This document shows, one piece after another, positions 16,605 to 23,545 of a stretch of DNA of 64,000 nucleotides. The notes under the pieces are model-generated. The model searched no databases, was not told the origin of the DNA, and saw nothing but the letters and a program-made list of their open reading frames with translations. Numbering within the stretch: the stretch's first letter is position 1; every line of letters begins with the position of its first letter. This stretch comes from an uncultured Collinsella sp. (GTDB taxonomy: Bacteria > Actinomycetota > Coriobacteriia > Coriobacteriales > Coriobacteriaceae), in assembly GCA_902472315.1 (NCBI GenBank), contig CABRNM010000004.1, forward strand, positions 1 through 64,000, in the 5' to 3' direction. Position numbers and translations under genes: made by a program.

Positions 16605-16683
16605 TCCACCGAGCCTCGCCCGTCCATGTCGGACACGGGAACGACTTCCCCTGTCCGACATGGAACCCGAATCCCTCGGTGGA
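16605..16683. repeat. Nested inverted repeats upstream of mobC
   Basis: Inner arms of 19 bp with one mismatch (16623-16641 and 16646-16664, beginning TCCATGTCGGACA) lie inside outer arms TCCACCGAG/CTCGGTGGA (16605-16613 and 16675-16683). They start 12 bp after the stop of the small gene at 16695. They could be a relaxosome binding site or a processing structure. Confidence 0.7.
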
Positions 16684-16694
16684 ACCCGGCACGG

Positions 16695-17015
16695 CTACCC
16701 TTGGTAGGCCGCGCCGGAAAAACCGCCGTGCGCTTCCGACGACTCTCCAGCTTCTGCGGTCTGGGCATACGCGGAATCCGCAGCGCCAGCGGCGCGCGCA
16801 TCCGGCGTTCCGTGTCCGGTGCCCGGCTTCAGTCCCTTGACGAAGTCAAGGACCTCTTCCGCCGAACCCATGTCCTTCACTTCAGGGAAAACCGTCACGA
16901 GCGCGTCGGCGTAAGCCTTCGTCCTCGCGGCCTGCGCCTCGCGACGCAGCTTCTTCGCCTGAGCCTCTAACGCACGTGCCTTCTCAGCCACGTCATCAAA
17001 CCTCTTCGTTGCCAT
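16695..17015 (-). CDS. Small coiled-coil mobilization accessory protein
   Basis: This 106-residue protein starts with a basic amphipathic helix (VAEKARALEAQAKKLRREAQ) and ends in a Gly/Ala/Ser-rich low-complexity tail. The size, helix and position next to mobC resemble small TraD/MobD-like accessory proteins of mobilizable elements, but I cannot assign a family firmly. It has no membrane segment. It lies 28 bp after the membrane-protein gene, so it is likely co-transcribed. Confidence 0.6.
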   Translation of the reverse strand: MATKRFDDVAEKARALEAQAKKLRREAQAARTKAYADALVTVFPEVKDMGSAEEVLDFVKGLKPGTGHGTPDARAAGAADSAYAQTAEAGESSEAHGGFSGAAYQG

Positions 17016-17043
17016 AATCTATTCCTCCTTGTTAATGAAATAG

Positions 17044-17997
17044 CTACTGCTCCACAGCCGAAGTCGGCTGTGCATCCGCGAACATTTGGGAACCATCAAC
17101 AGAACCATCGAGAGTGAAATTGTCCGGGTAACTTATATGGATGACAGCATCAGAACCAGCAAACACAGCCCATTCACCCATATTCTCGTCGGATTGATAG
17201 GGATGGCCGTTTTGCGTATAGATGAAACAGGTATCCTCAGTAACCGGATAGCTTGCAATGTTTCCATACGTAATCACGGACGCGACCTGCGCAGTCAAAT
17301 CGGCCAGTTCGCTCTCGCTCAGATTGAAAGTCGCTGCATTCGAACAGAACGTGTCGTAGCTGAGACCATGCGCCTCAAGAACAGTGCGAAGCTCGTTATC
17401 GCGAATAGTCCATTGACTGCTACCGTCATCAACAACAGCCATGCCGACACCGCCACGCACGTCAAAATAATCAGGTACGGTGTTGTACTTGTTCGTCTTA
17501 TCGGGAGCGTTCGCATCGTACGCGCCGCAAGCGATGCTCAAAATTCCATAGTGTGCGTCCGACCTTATTGCGATGAAATACTCACCGCTGACAAACACGT
17601 CGGAACGCTTAAAGTCAATCGTGCCAGCCTCATGAGAGGTTGCCACATAATGCGCGTTCCCAGTGCGCTGCGCATCTGCCGCATCGTGCACCGCCGTGGT
17701 GAAGCTCATTGCATCACCAAACAAATCAGTGCCAAAACCGATAAGTTTCGGCCCAAGAAGCGCAAGCGCGACAACAATCACCGCCACACCGGCAATCTTG
17801 CGTGCAACGTCAATCGCATCAATGTTTCGCTTCGGCTTATCCTTCTTAGGCGGTACAGCACCCGATGGCGGCGACGGAACAGCGGAAAGCTGCTCCGTCA
17901 CATAGTCGTCGTACGCCCGCTGCTCTTCGGGCGTGAGCGTCCCGTGCTTTGCCTTCAGTTGAAGTCGAGCCAGCTCATCAGGCGTCAAATTGCTCAT
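17044..17997 (-). CDS. Single-pass membrane protein of unknown function
   Basis: This 317-residue protein has a cytoplasmic N-terminus with a short helical segment (LTPDELARLQLKAKHGTLTP, like SHOCT-type ends) and a Pro/Lys-rich linker. One membrane helix follows (about 69-90, GVAVIVVALALLGPKLIGFG). The rest is a soluble outer domain of about 220 residues with a predicted beta-rich, acidic composition. I recognise no family. It stands between the replication protein and the mobilization genes, 13 bp after the helicase gene, which suggests a role at the envelope such as entry exclusion or surface sensing. That is inference from position only. Confidence 0.6.
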   Translation of the reverse strand: MSNLTPDELARLQLKAKHGTLTPEEQRAYDDYVTEQLSAVPSPPSGAVPPKKDKPKRNIDAIDVARKIAGVAVIVVALALLGPKLIGFGTDLFGDAMSFTTAVHDAADAQRTGNAHYVATSHEAGTIDFKRSDVFVSGEYFIAIRSDAHYGILSIACGAYDANAPDKTNKYNTVPDYFDVRGGVGMAVVDDGSSQWTIRDNELRTVLEAHGLSYDTFCSNAATFNLSESELADLTAQVASVITYGNIASYPVTEDTCFIYTQNGHPYQSDENMGEWAVFAGSDAVIHISYPDNFTLDGSVDGSQMFADAQPTSAVEQ

Positions 17998-18010
17998 GAT
18001 TTACTCCTCC

Positions 18011-19954
18011 TTAATCGTTGTCTTCTGTATCTGTCGCAAGACCAAGCTGCTCCCTCACCGCCGCGTAATTGGCACCGAGGTCTGCGGGAGTCGTGCCGTG
18101 GGCGGTGCAGTAATCGAGGACGACCGTGCGGAAAATCCCGCGACGCCTGCCCAAGAAGGGGACCCATCCGCTCGCGCCGCCAAAACCGGCAGCTTGCTTG
18201 CAGTAGGCCCTCAAGCCGGGGCACCACTTCTCGCAGCTCGTCTTGAGGACGGACCCGCTCGCGTCCTTGCTCTGCGTCCATTCGCCGTCGGAGCACGCAA
18301 GCTCGACGATTCGGGCCGTGAACGCCTTGCGGCTCATCTGCATCCGCATACCCTTGTGCTCCGTGTCCAGCCATTCGTCGTAGCGCATGGACAGGTAATC
18401 ATTCGGCACGAAGTCGGCCTGAATCGAATCCTTGACGTCCTCCCAGAACTCAGCCACCGTGTCATTGCCGAGAACCCACTCGCGCTTCAGCTGCGCGGCC
18501 TCCTCAGGCTCGGGCAGTTCGTAATACCGGTCCCACTTCACCAGAGCCTGATAGGCCAGGTATTCGCAGAACTCGGGGGACACGACCCACTCGGAACGGA
18601 TGGTCTTGTCGTCGGCCTTGCCGACGAACTGCCCCGCGAACGGGACGTAGATGTTGCGGGCCAGCCAAGCGTCCCCCTTGTCGCGGGTCTTCGGGATGTC
18701 GTTGGCGGCGCAGACAATCAGCGCGTGGGGCGTGTAGTCGAACATGCCCTTGTTCTTGCGCTCCACGCCTATCGCGTCATGCGAGATGATTGACTTCAGG
18801 CGCGAGTTGTCCTTCAGGTACGCACCCGAATCGGAGTCCTCGCACGTGATGAGGGAGACCCCCACGATGTTCGACACGCCGAACCGCCCGCCATCCCCGC
18901 CGCCGGCAAGCAGCGCGAGGCTTGAGGTCATGCACCCGTCGTAGCCGACGAGCGACTTGAGGCAGTCGAGGAAGGTGCTCTTCCCGTTGTGACCCGTCTG
19001 GTTGTGGAAGGTCACCATGACGCGCCAGTTGTGGTAGCTGCGCAGGGACGCCCCCGCCACCTTGACGAGCAGGTCGCGCCCGCCGTCGTAGGGGACGTAG
19101 GAGTCCAGCAGCTGCCAGAAGTCAATCTTCGAGCCATCCGGCATCGTGTGCTCGGGGACGGGCGGCTCCTTGTCGGGGAGGCGCGTGGCGCTCTTCCTGA
19201 GCGCAACGACCTCGGGGGAGAACTCGCGCAGGACGCGCTCCTCGTAATCCCAGATTCCGTTGGCCATGAAGACCAGAGACGGGTTATCGCACTCGCACAC
19301 GCGGTTCTCGCGACGCGACGCCATGTCGTGCAGCTTCTGGACGAAGTTCTTCTTCCAGTTGCCGTTCACGGCGCCCACGACCTCCTGGCACCACAGGTCA
19401 ATCTGCCCGTCGCCAATCTCGCGGTAAATTCCCTCGTCGGGGGCGTACATGGCGAACACGCCCTCCGAGGTCGGCTTGTCCACGGTCTCCTTGACGCAGA
19501 CCATGCGGATGACCTCCTGCGAGAACACCAGCTCGGCGGCCTGCACGGGGTCGATGCTCTTGAGCCTCGGCCAGCGAAAGCCCCTGCCGTAAATCTTGCC
19601 CGCCTCCGGATTAGATGGCGGCTCGGACAGGTTGACCCACGCCACAAGGGCGTTCGTCGCCTTGACCACGACGTCCGAGAGGGCGGACAGGCCATCGCCC
19701 GCGCAGTCGCGCAGCACATAGCTCACCACATCGCTGAGCGCCTTGTGATAGTTCTCCCCGCCGTACAGGTAGTCAGGGTTGTACGCCTCGCCCTGATTCC
19801 CCTCGTCGTACGCACGCCCCCTCTTCATCTCATCCTTTGTCTGCGGGTCGGATACTTGAAAAATGGGCGGTAATGAGCTATAATATTTGCAGTTAGACGG
19901 AGCGGTTCCCTTTGCTGTGGCGGCGGGGGAACTGCTCTTTTCTTTTGCCTCCAT
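18011..19954 (-). CDS. D5/P4-type primase-helicase, replication protein
   Basis: This 647-residue protein has a superfamily 3 helicase core: Walker A GHNGKST at 321-327, Walker B-like LITCEDSDS near 370 and motif C TPHALIVCAANDIP near 408-421. It matches the phage P4 alpha / poxvirus D5 family that unwinds and often primes DNA. The N-terminal third looks like a D5_N region; no classical zinc-binding primase motif is evident. It is the obvious initiator or helicase for autonomous replication of the element from the repeat-rich region at 20.6-20.9 kb. ATG 19954 has GGAGGTGGG upstream and follows the excisionase-like gene by 12 bp. Confidence 0.88.
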   Translation of the reverse strand: MEAKEKSSSPAATAKGTAPSNCKYYSSLPPIFQVSDPQTKDEMKRGRAYDEGNQGEAYNPDYLYGGENYHKALSDVVSYVLRDCAGDGLSALSDVVVKATNALVAWVNLSEPPSNPEAGKIYGRGFRWPRLKSIDPVQAAELVFSQEVIRMVCVKETVDKPTSEGVFAMYAPDEGIYREIGDGQIDLWCQEVVGAVNGNWKKNFVQKLHDMASRRENRVCECDNPSLVFMANGIWDYEERVLREFSPEVVALRKSATRLPDKEPPVPEHTMPDGSKIDFWQLLDSYVPYDGGRDLLVKVAGASLRSYHNWRVMVTFHNQTGHNGKSTFLDCLKSLVGYDGCMTSSLALLAGGGDGGRFGVSNIVGVSLITCEDSDSGAYLKDNSRLKSIISHDAIGVERKNKGMFDYTPHALIVCAANDIPKTRDKGDAWLARNIYVPFAGQFVGKADDKTIRSEWVVSPEFCEYLAYQALVKWDRYYELPEPEEAAQLKREWVLGNDTVAEFWEDVKDSIQADFVPNDYLSMRYDEWLDTEHKGMRMQMSRKAFTARIVELACSDGEWTQSKDASGSVLKTSCEKWCPGLRAYCKQAAGFGGASGWVPFLGRRRGIFRTVVLDYCTAHGTTPADLGANYAAVREQLGLATDTEDND

Positions 19955-19966
19955 ATTCCCACCTCC

Positions 19967-20188
19967 TTAATTCGTCAGCTCGACGCGCTTCACGTTCGCG
20001 TTCTTCCACGCCTCGACGTCGTCAATCTTGTAGCGAACCGCGTTTCCGACCTTGTAGTAGTTCGGACCCTTGCCCTGAGAGCGCCAGACACAGAGCGTCC
20101 CCGCGCTCAAACCGAGGAACGCCGCCACCTCGCGCGTCGTCATGTACAGGGGATTTACCTCTTTTACCTGCTTCTTTCCTTTAGCCAT
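19967..20188 (-). CDS. Excisionase-like helix-turn-helix protein
   Basis: A 73-residue MerR/AlpA-type winged HTH protein: MTTREVAAFLGLSAGTLCVW forms the HTH, followed by the wing YKVGNAVRYKIDDVEAW. Proteins of this kind act as recombination directionality factors or as transcription regulators of integrative elements. It starts 40 bp downstream of a strong terminator-like leader structure and is first in the operon with the helicase, so it may link excision with replication. Excisionase activity is inferred. Confidence 0.8.
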   Translation of the reverse strand: MAKGKKQVKEVNPLYMTTREVAAFLGLSAGTLCVWRSQGKGPNYYKVGNAVRYKIDDVEAWKNANVKRVELTN

Positions 20189-20226
20189 AACCAGCCACCT
20201 CCATGTTCAAAGTCCTTTTCACGAAA

Positions 20227-20300
20227 CAAAAAAAGCTCCCGTGGAAACCAAAGAGGGACAGAGGCGCAAAGCCTTGTCTATCTCGGTTTCCACGGGAGCT
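20227..20300 (-). terminator. Structured attenuator or small-RNA terminator before the element operon
   Basis: A perfect 16-bp stem (20234-20249 with 20285-20300, arm AGCTCCCGTGGAAACC) encloses a smaller GACA-AGGC/GCCTTGTC hairpin and is followed on the minus strand by a run of seven Ts. A promoter reading into it lies at 20423-20451, giving an RNA of about 190 nt that ends 40 bp before the excisionase-like gene. Confidence 0.75.
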
Positions 20301-20422
20301 TCGTGTTCGTTGTTTCGCCCGTGACGCACGGCCTATTCGACCGAGCGCTCGGCTCCTATTCCCGATAGCAACCCCGCATCAAGGACGGGACGGGTGCTGA
20401 GCCATTTATCTATATTAGTTTC

Positions 20423-20451
20423 ATTATACGCCATTAAGGCAATTAAAGCAA
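20423..20451 (-). promoter_or_regulatory. Promoter of the leader/replication operon
   Basis: TTGCTT (20446-20451) and TATAAT (20423-20428) on the minus strand, spacing 17 bp, in AT-rich DNA. Confidence 0.7.
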
Positions 20452-20576
20452 TATCAATTTTCCAGTAGCCGCAGTTCAGAGCCTATTTCCGCTCGTAAAC
20501 GAACGGAAAGGCTCGAAAAAGCAACCCTCCGCACCGCCCGGAAAGCAGCGACTGCAACAAGAGGTACACGTGAGGG

Positions 20577-20874
20577 CTGACCACATGCTGACCACATCAA
20601 AATGGGCATCTGGTCAGCTCTTGAAATAAAATCCCCTCTTTTATCAATGGATTTTTTTCGTTCTGACCACATGACCAGATGACCAGATAAAATCCGACAA
20701 ACTTTATTTATTTACGCGTATTACGTAGTCCTTTTCAATTTTTAAAAATAAGTCCTAAATTATGTGGTCATCTGGTCAGGAATTGCAAAAAGCCTGATGG
20801 CGCCTAGTGATTTGGCTGACCAGATGGTGACCACATCATTTTTTCTTCTGGTCATCTGGTCAGCATGTGGTCAG
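20577..20874. repeat. Iteron-like cluster with AT-rich core, candidate replication origin
   Basis: TGACCACAT or TGACCAGAT occurs about twelve times in both orientations: near 20577, 20588, 20608, 20663, 20672, 20680, 20762, 20771, 20816, 20828, 20847, 20855 and 20865. The boxes flank a 70-bp AT-rich stretch (about 20690-20760) with TACGCGTA. Iterons beside an AT-rich unwinding region and a D5-type helicase gene are the layout of a replication origin. Confidence 0.65.
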
Positions 20875-21255
20875 GCGAAACGCTCATAAACGAGGGAACG
20901 GGTGATTCTTCTGTCCTAAGCAGGTGCGCATTTCGGACGCTTCGCGTCCTCAATGCAGGCTAGTTACGCCTCGGGCTGCGCCCTCGGCTTGCCTCATCAC
21001 ATATTGGGTACGCAGAAAAGCATGGAAACCATCCAATACGGTTTCGCATGCCTCATGCGTACCTCTCGAAGGCAACGGAGGCGCGAAGCGCCGTAGTTGC
21101 CGGCCAGACGGAGGGGCGTATGACATCCCAAGCCCATGCCGCATCCCTTCTGTACGTCCACCCGCATCCGACCGCCGCCCGCAGGGCGGCCACCCTTGCA
21201 TCGAGCGCATGCGAGATGCACACGGGCGCTCGAACGTCCTCAGACCGCTTCAGAG
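20875..21255. other. Structured non-coding region
   Basis: No gene is supported here. A compound hairpin at 21007-21063 has outer arms GGTACGCA/TGCGTACC and inner arms GCATGGAAACC/GGTTTCGCATGC, with a one-base bulge. It could be part of the origin or an RNA structure. Confidence 0.5.
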
Positions 21256-21326
21256 GCGTTTTAAGGCACGAAAAAAGCCCGAGGGGTACACGAGTACCCC
21301 AACGGGCTTAAAACGCCTTAAAACGC
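21256..21326 (-). terminator. Compound terminator at the right end of the element
   Basis: An inner stem (21277-21309, AAGCCC/GGGCTT with GGGGTAC/GTACCCC) followed on the minus strand by TTTTTT is enclosed by 12-bp outer arms GCGTTTTAAGGC/GCCTTAAAACGC. It probably insulates the element from tmRNA read-through. Confidence 0.7.
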
Positions 21327-21350
21327 AAAATACGGCGTTTCACGGCAGCG

Positions 21351-21382
21351 AAAACGGAAAGGGGACGCCATCAGGCGTCCCC
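21351..21382 (-). terminator. Terminator of tmRNA
   Basis: GGGGACGCC/GGCGTCCCC with a 4-nt loop followed on the minus strand by TTTCCGTTTT, 60 bp past the tmRNA CCA end. Confidence 0.8.
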
Positions 21383-21441
21383 CAACCTATACACAAGCGC
21401 AAACTCGTTCTTGTAAAAGAAGAGTTCGACGCTTCCTCTTT

Positions 21442-21806
21442 TGGTGGAGGCGCGGAGAATCGAACTCCGGTCCACGAAAGCCCCCTGATTGGCATCTCCA
21501 AGCTCAGTCGCTGGTTTAGTCTCGGACGCTTTGCGCGCAGCGACACGCTCGCGGCGTCCTAACCGGTTCGGTCTTAGCCTGCGCCATACCGATTACGTGC
21601 GCAGGAGCATTCCCCTAAAATGACGTCGCGCCGGTGGCGGGGAAATCACCGGGTTGACGCGCCGCTAATAAACTAAGCAGCGAGAGCCATAGGCTCAAAA
21701 GAAGAGTTGTTGTCAATTCAATTTGACGGTACCCCTGTTTAACGAGGCGAGGAGACCTCGGCTTGCTTCCTCTCTCAGAGCTATCGTGTCGAAACCAGTC
21801 GCCCCC
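21442..21806 (-). ncRNA. ssrA: tmRNA (transfer-messenger RNA)
   Basis: On the minus strand the 5' end GGGGGCGACTGG pairs with the 3' end CGCCTCCACCA as an acceptor stem, and the T-arm reads GGAGTTCGATTCTCC. A tag frame ends ...FEPMALAA then TAG, before TTATTAGCGGC. The likely tag is DNNSSFEPMALAA, with the resume codon not certain. At 365 nt it is a normal one-piece tmRNA. It rescues stalled ribosomes and marks the nascent chain for proteolysis. The encoded CCA end coincides with the right end of the mobile element. Confidence 0.95.
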
Positions 21807-22043
21807 GAATGTCGGGAAAGTCTGGATGGCATTGGGCACGAGCGCCCAACACCCGTCGACTTTTCAAGGAACATGCAGGGCGAGCCCCACTTGTGGAGTG
21901 TTATCTTACCACGTTCTGAAAGCGGACAGCTGTTCTATGCACGAGCTGTGAAGACCCCAATGTGCGCCGCACTTCGCACTTTTGCTACCGATCGCGTCAC
22001 GTATATTTTCGCCAAGCAAAATTGACCCGTCGAAAGGACCGTT

Positions 22044-22478
22044 ATGGATACCAAGCAGCAACTCGTCAATGCCCTCGCAGGCCTGGGCTCAACCATTACC
22101 GAAGCTATGGATGTCATCGAAGGCTTTGTCCCCTGCGGACATCCCGCCCTCACGGTATCGAACGCACTCGTCGCGCTGGACGCCGACGATAATGTAGCTC
22201 TCGCTCAGCAGCTTGAGACCGTTGAGGGCTTTATCGACCACGTGAGCGAAAACCGCGGCGTGACCGCCTACCACGGCATCGAGGTCGAGCTCGCGGGTCC
22301 CAAAGCCGATCTGTTCGCAGCAATCCGCGAGGTAGGCGCCCTTATGCAGACCGCAGGCGTCAAGAACACCCAGGTCAACGAGTGGGTCTACCGCAGTCTG
22401 GCAGCACTCGACAGCTCCGACGAAAAGGCAGCCGAGCAGCTCGCAGAAAGCCCCGCCATCAAGGCCGAGCTTTTGTAA
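22044..22478 (+). CDS. Conserved-looking protein of unknown function
   Basis: A 144-residue soluble, acidic, mostly helical protein with no motif I recognise. It starts MDTKQQLVNALAGLGST and has no signal peptide or membrane segment. AAAGGA lies 8 bp before ATG 22044, and codon use resembles the neighbours, so the gene is real. It stands alone between tmRNA and a convergent toxin-antitoxin pair. A hairpin follows the stop. Confidence 0.7.
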   Translation: MDTKQQLVNALAGLGSTITEAMDVIEGFVPCGHPALTVSNALVALDADDNVALAQQLETVEGFIDHVSENRGVTAYHGIEVELAGPKADLFAAIREVGALMQTAGVKNTQVNEWVYRSLAALDSSDEKAAEQLAESPAIKAELL

Positions 22479-22486
22479 ATAGCAGA

Positions 22487-22524
22487 CGCGGGCCCCTTGG
22501 CGCATCGTCGTCCAAGAGGCCCGC
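22487..22524. terminator. Shared hairpin between convergent genes
   Basis: GCGGGCC/GGCCCGC arms with an inner CTTGG/CCAAG stem. No T-run on either side, so a weak bidirectional terminator at best. Confidence 0.4.
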
Positions 22525-22536
22525 AAACAGTTCGCG

Positions 22537-23052
22537 TCAACCGATAGCCGCGCCGCCGCATTCGGCCAAAGCAAGAATCGGCATCATTTGACGAGGTGTC
22601 TTTGCTGCAAGATCGGCATGTTCGAGCAGCTTGCGATCGTTAGTTACCAAGTAATCAACCTGGGCGCGTTTGCATGCGGCGAGCACCAAGTTGTCCTCGT
22701 AATCGCGATGGAGCGCTAAGTATTTGTCGGCCAGCCAAAGGTCCGACGCATCTGCACCCACGGCCGTGGCGTTTTCGGTCATGTTCCGAACAAACGCCAA
22801 CGCCGCATCGCCAATTGCACGGGCAGACGCCTCGTCGAGTGCTCCCCCGCTGGCAAGAACGCTACGCTTCAGCTCGTGTTGGACAACGTACAGCACGTCC
22901 TTGGCAATATGTACCGGAAAGAACAGCAACGCCCCCGCCTCCGTCGCCTGCCCAATAAACGCACGCGCGGCAAGCGACTCGGCATGGTCGACGCAAAATG
23001 AATCAACCCATACGTTGGCATCCACCATTATTTTGAGGGGAGCCCCGCTCAC
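22537..23052 (-). CDS. PIN-domain toxin
   Basis: This 171-residue PIN ribonuclease has the acidic residues MVDANVWVDSF (first Asp), the mid-protein SDLWLADKYLALHRDYEDNL region and VDYLVTNDRKLL (last Asp), as in VapC-type toxins. It would cut RNA when freed from its antitoxin. GTG 23052 overlaps the antitoxin TGA (GTGA), the usual coupling; an internal ATG at 23028 is the alternative start. It forms a bicistron with the RelB-like gene upstream. Confidence 0.82.
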   Translation of the reverse strand: MSGAPLKIMVDANVWVDSFCVDHAESLAARAFIGQATEAGALLFFPVHIAKDVLYVVQHELKRSVLASGGALDEASARAIGDAALAFVRNMTENATAVGADASDLWLADKYLALHRDYEDNLVLAACKRAQVDYLVTNDRKLLEHADLAAKTPRQMMPILALAECGGAAIG

Positions 23053-23384
23053 AGGATCATCCCCTTTTGGCGATAGCGCTCGTCCATGGCTTCGGAATAG
23101 ATTGTGTCCCAATCGCGATCGTCGGATACGGATGACGTAGCGATGCCCAGGTCCGCGTAAAGCTGATCCGCCGCCGCCCATGATGCGGCGAACGGAGTAT
23201 CGTGCGCGACGGTCTGCTGCCGGCCATCAACGGCAAACAGTACTTCCTCACACTGCCCGCCACCCTGTGCGACCTTGGCCACGACCTTTTTGATAAGCTC
23301 GGGCAGTGATCTGCCCGAAAGCCGCAACGCTTCCTCCGCATGGTCCTTGACCTGACGATCAACGCGAACGTTCACCTGCGCCAT
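23049..23384 (-). CDS. RelB/DinJ-type antitoxin
   Basis: This 111-residue protein starts MAQVNVRVDRQVKDHAEEAL, the RHH fold of RelB/DinJ antitoxins, followed by the LRLSGRSLPELIKKVV helix pair and a C-terminal toxin-binding tail. It precedes and overlaps a PIN toxin gene. RelB-type antitoxins more often pair with RelE-type toxins, so this is a mixed pair. The start ATG 23384 is chosen at the RHH strand; the upstream extension has no similarity. Confidence 0.8.
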   Translation of the reverse strand: MAQVNVRVDRQVKDHAEEALRLSGRSLPELIKKVVAKVAQGGGQCEEVLFAVDGRQQTVAHDTPFAASWAAADQLYADLGIATSSVSDDRDWDTIYSEAMDERYRQKGMIL

Positions 23385-23474
23385 GCCGCTAACAGCACCC
23401 ACGTCGATCCCACTCCCTTCAATTGCTAGCCATGCTAGCACCACTATATAGAGAAGTTAGCAAATGTTCAAATG

Positions 23475-23521
23475 CAAAAGGCCTGCGTCCGGACGACACC
23501 GATGTCGTCCGGACGCAGGCC
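23475..23521 (-). terminator. Terminator of the P-type ATPase operon
   Basis: A perfect 19-bp stem (23480-23498 with 23503-23521, arm GGCCTGCGTCCGGACGACA) followed on the minus strand by TTTTGCATTT. Confidence 0.85.
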
Positions 23522-23545
23522 AGATAACGTGGGCGAACACGTCTG

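Larger units (their letters stand above)
10636..21449. mobile_element. Integrative mobilizable element with plasmid-like replication and partition genes
   Basis: About 10.8 kb between a tRNA-like remnant and the 3' end of tmRNA. It contains an integrase, a PD-(D/E)XK-like protein, an RHH protein, ParA, relaxase, MobC, small accessory proteins, a D5-type primase-helicase, an excisionase-like protein and an iteron-like region. No VirB4, coupling ATPase or other mating-pair gene is present, so it would need a helper conjugation system. The ends are inferred from the shared 8-bp sequence and gene content. They are uncertain by several hundred bp on the right. Confidence 0.7.

Noticed and set aside
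10348..21449. T-arm match at 10348/10560 and tmRNA as the attachment-site pair
   Set aside because: The matches are inverted relative to the tmRNA gene, while integration between two sites leaves direct repeats. The TGGTGGAG pair in direct orientation is preferred.
20924..21562. Plus-strand reading frame of 212 codons across the element end and tmRNA
   Set aside because: It runs through terminators and into the tmRNA gene in antisense, with no domain or RBS.
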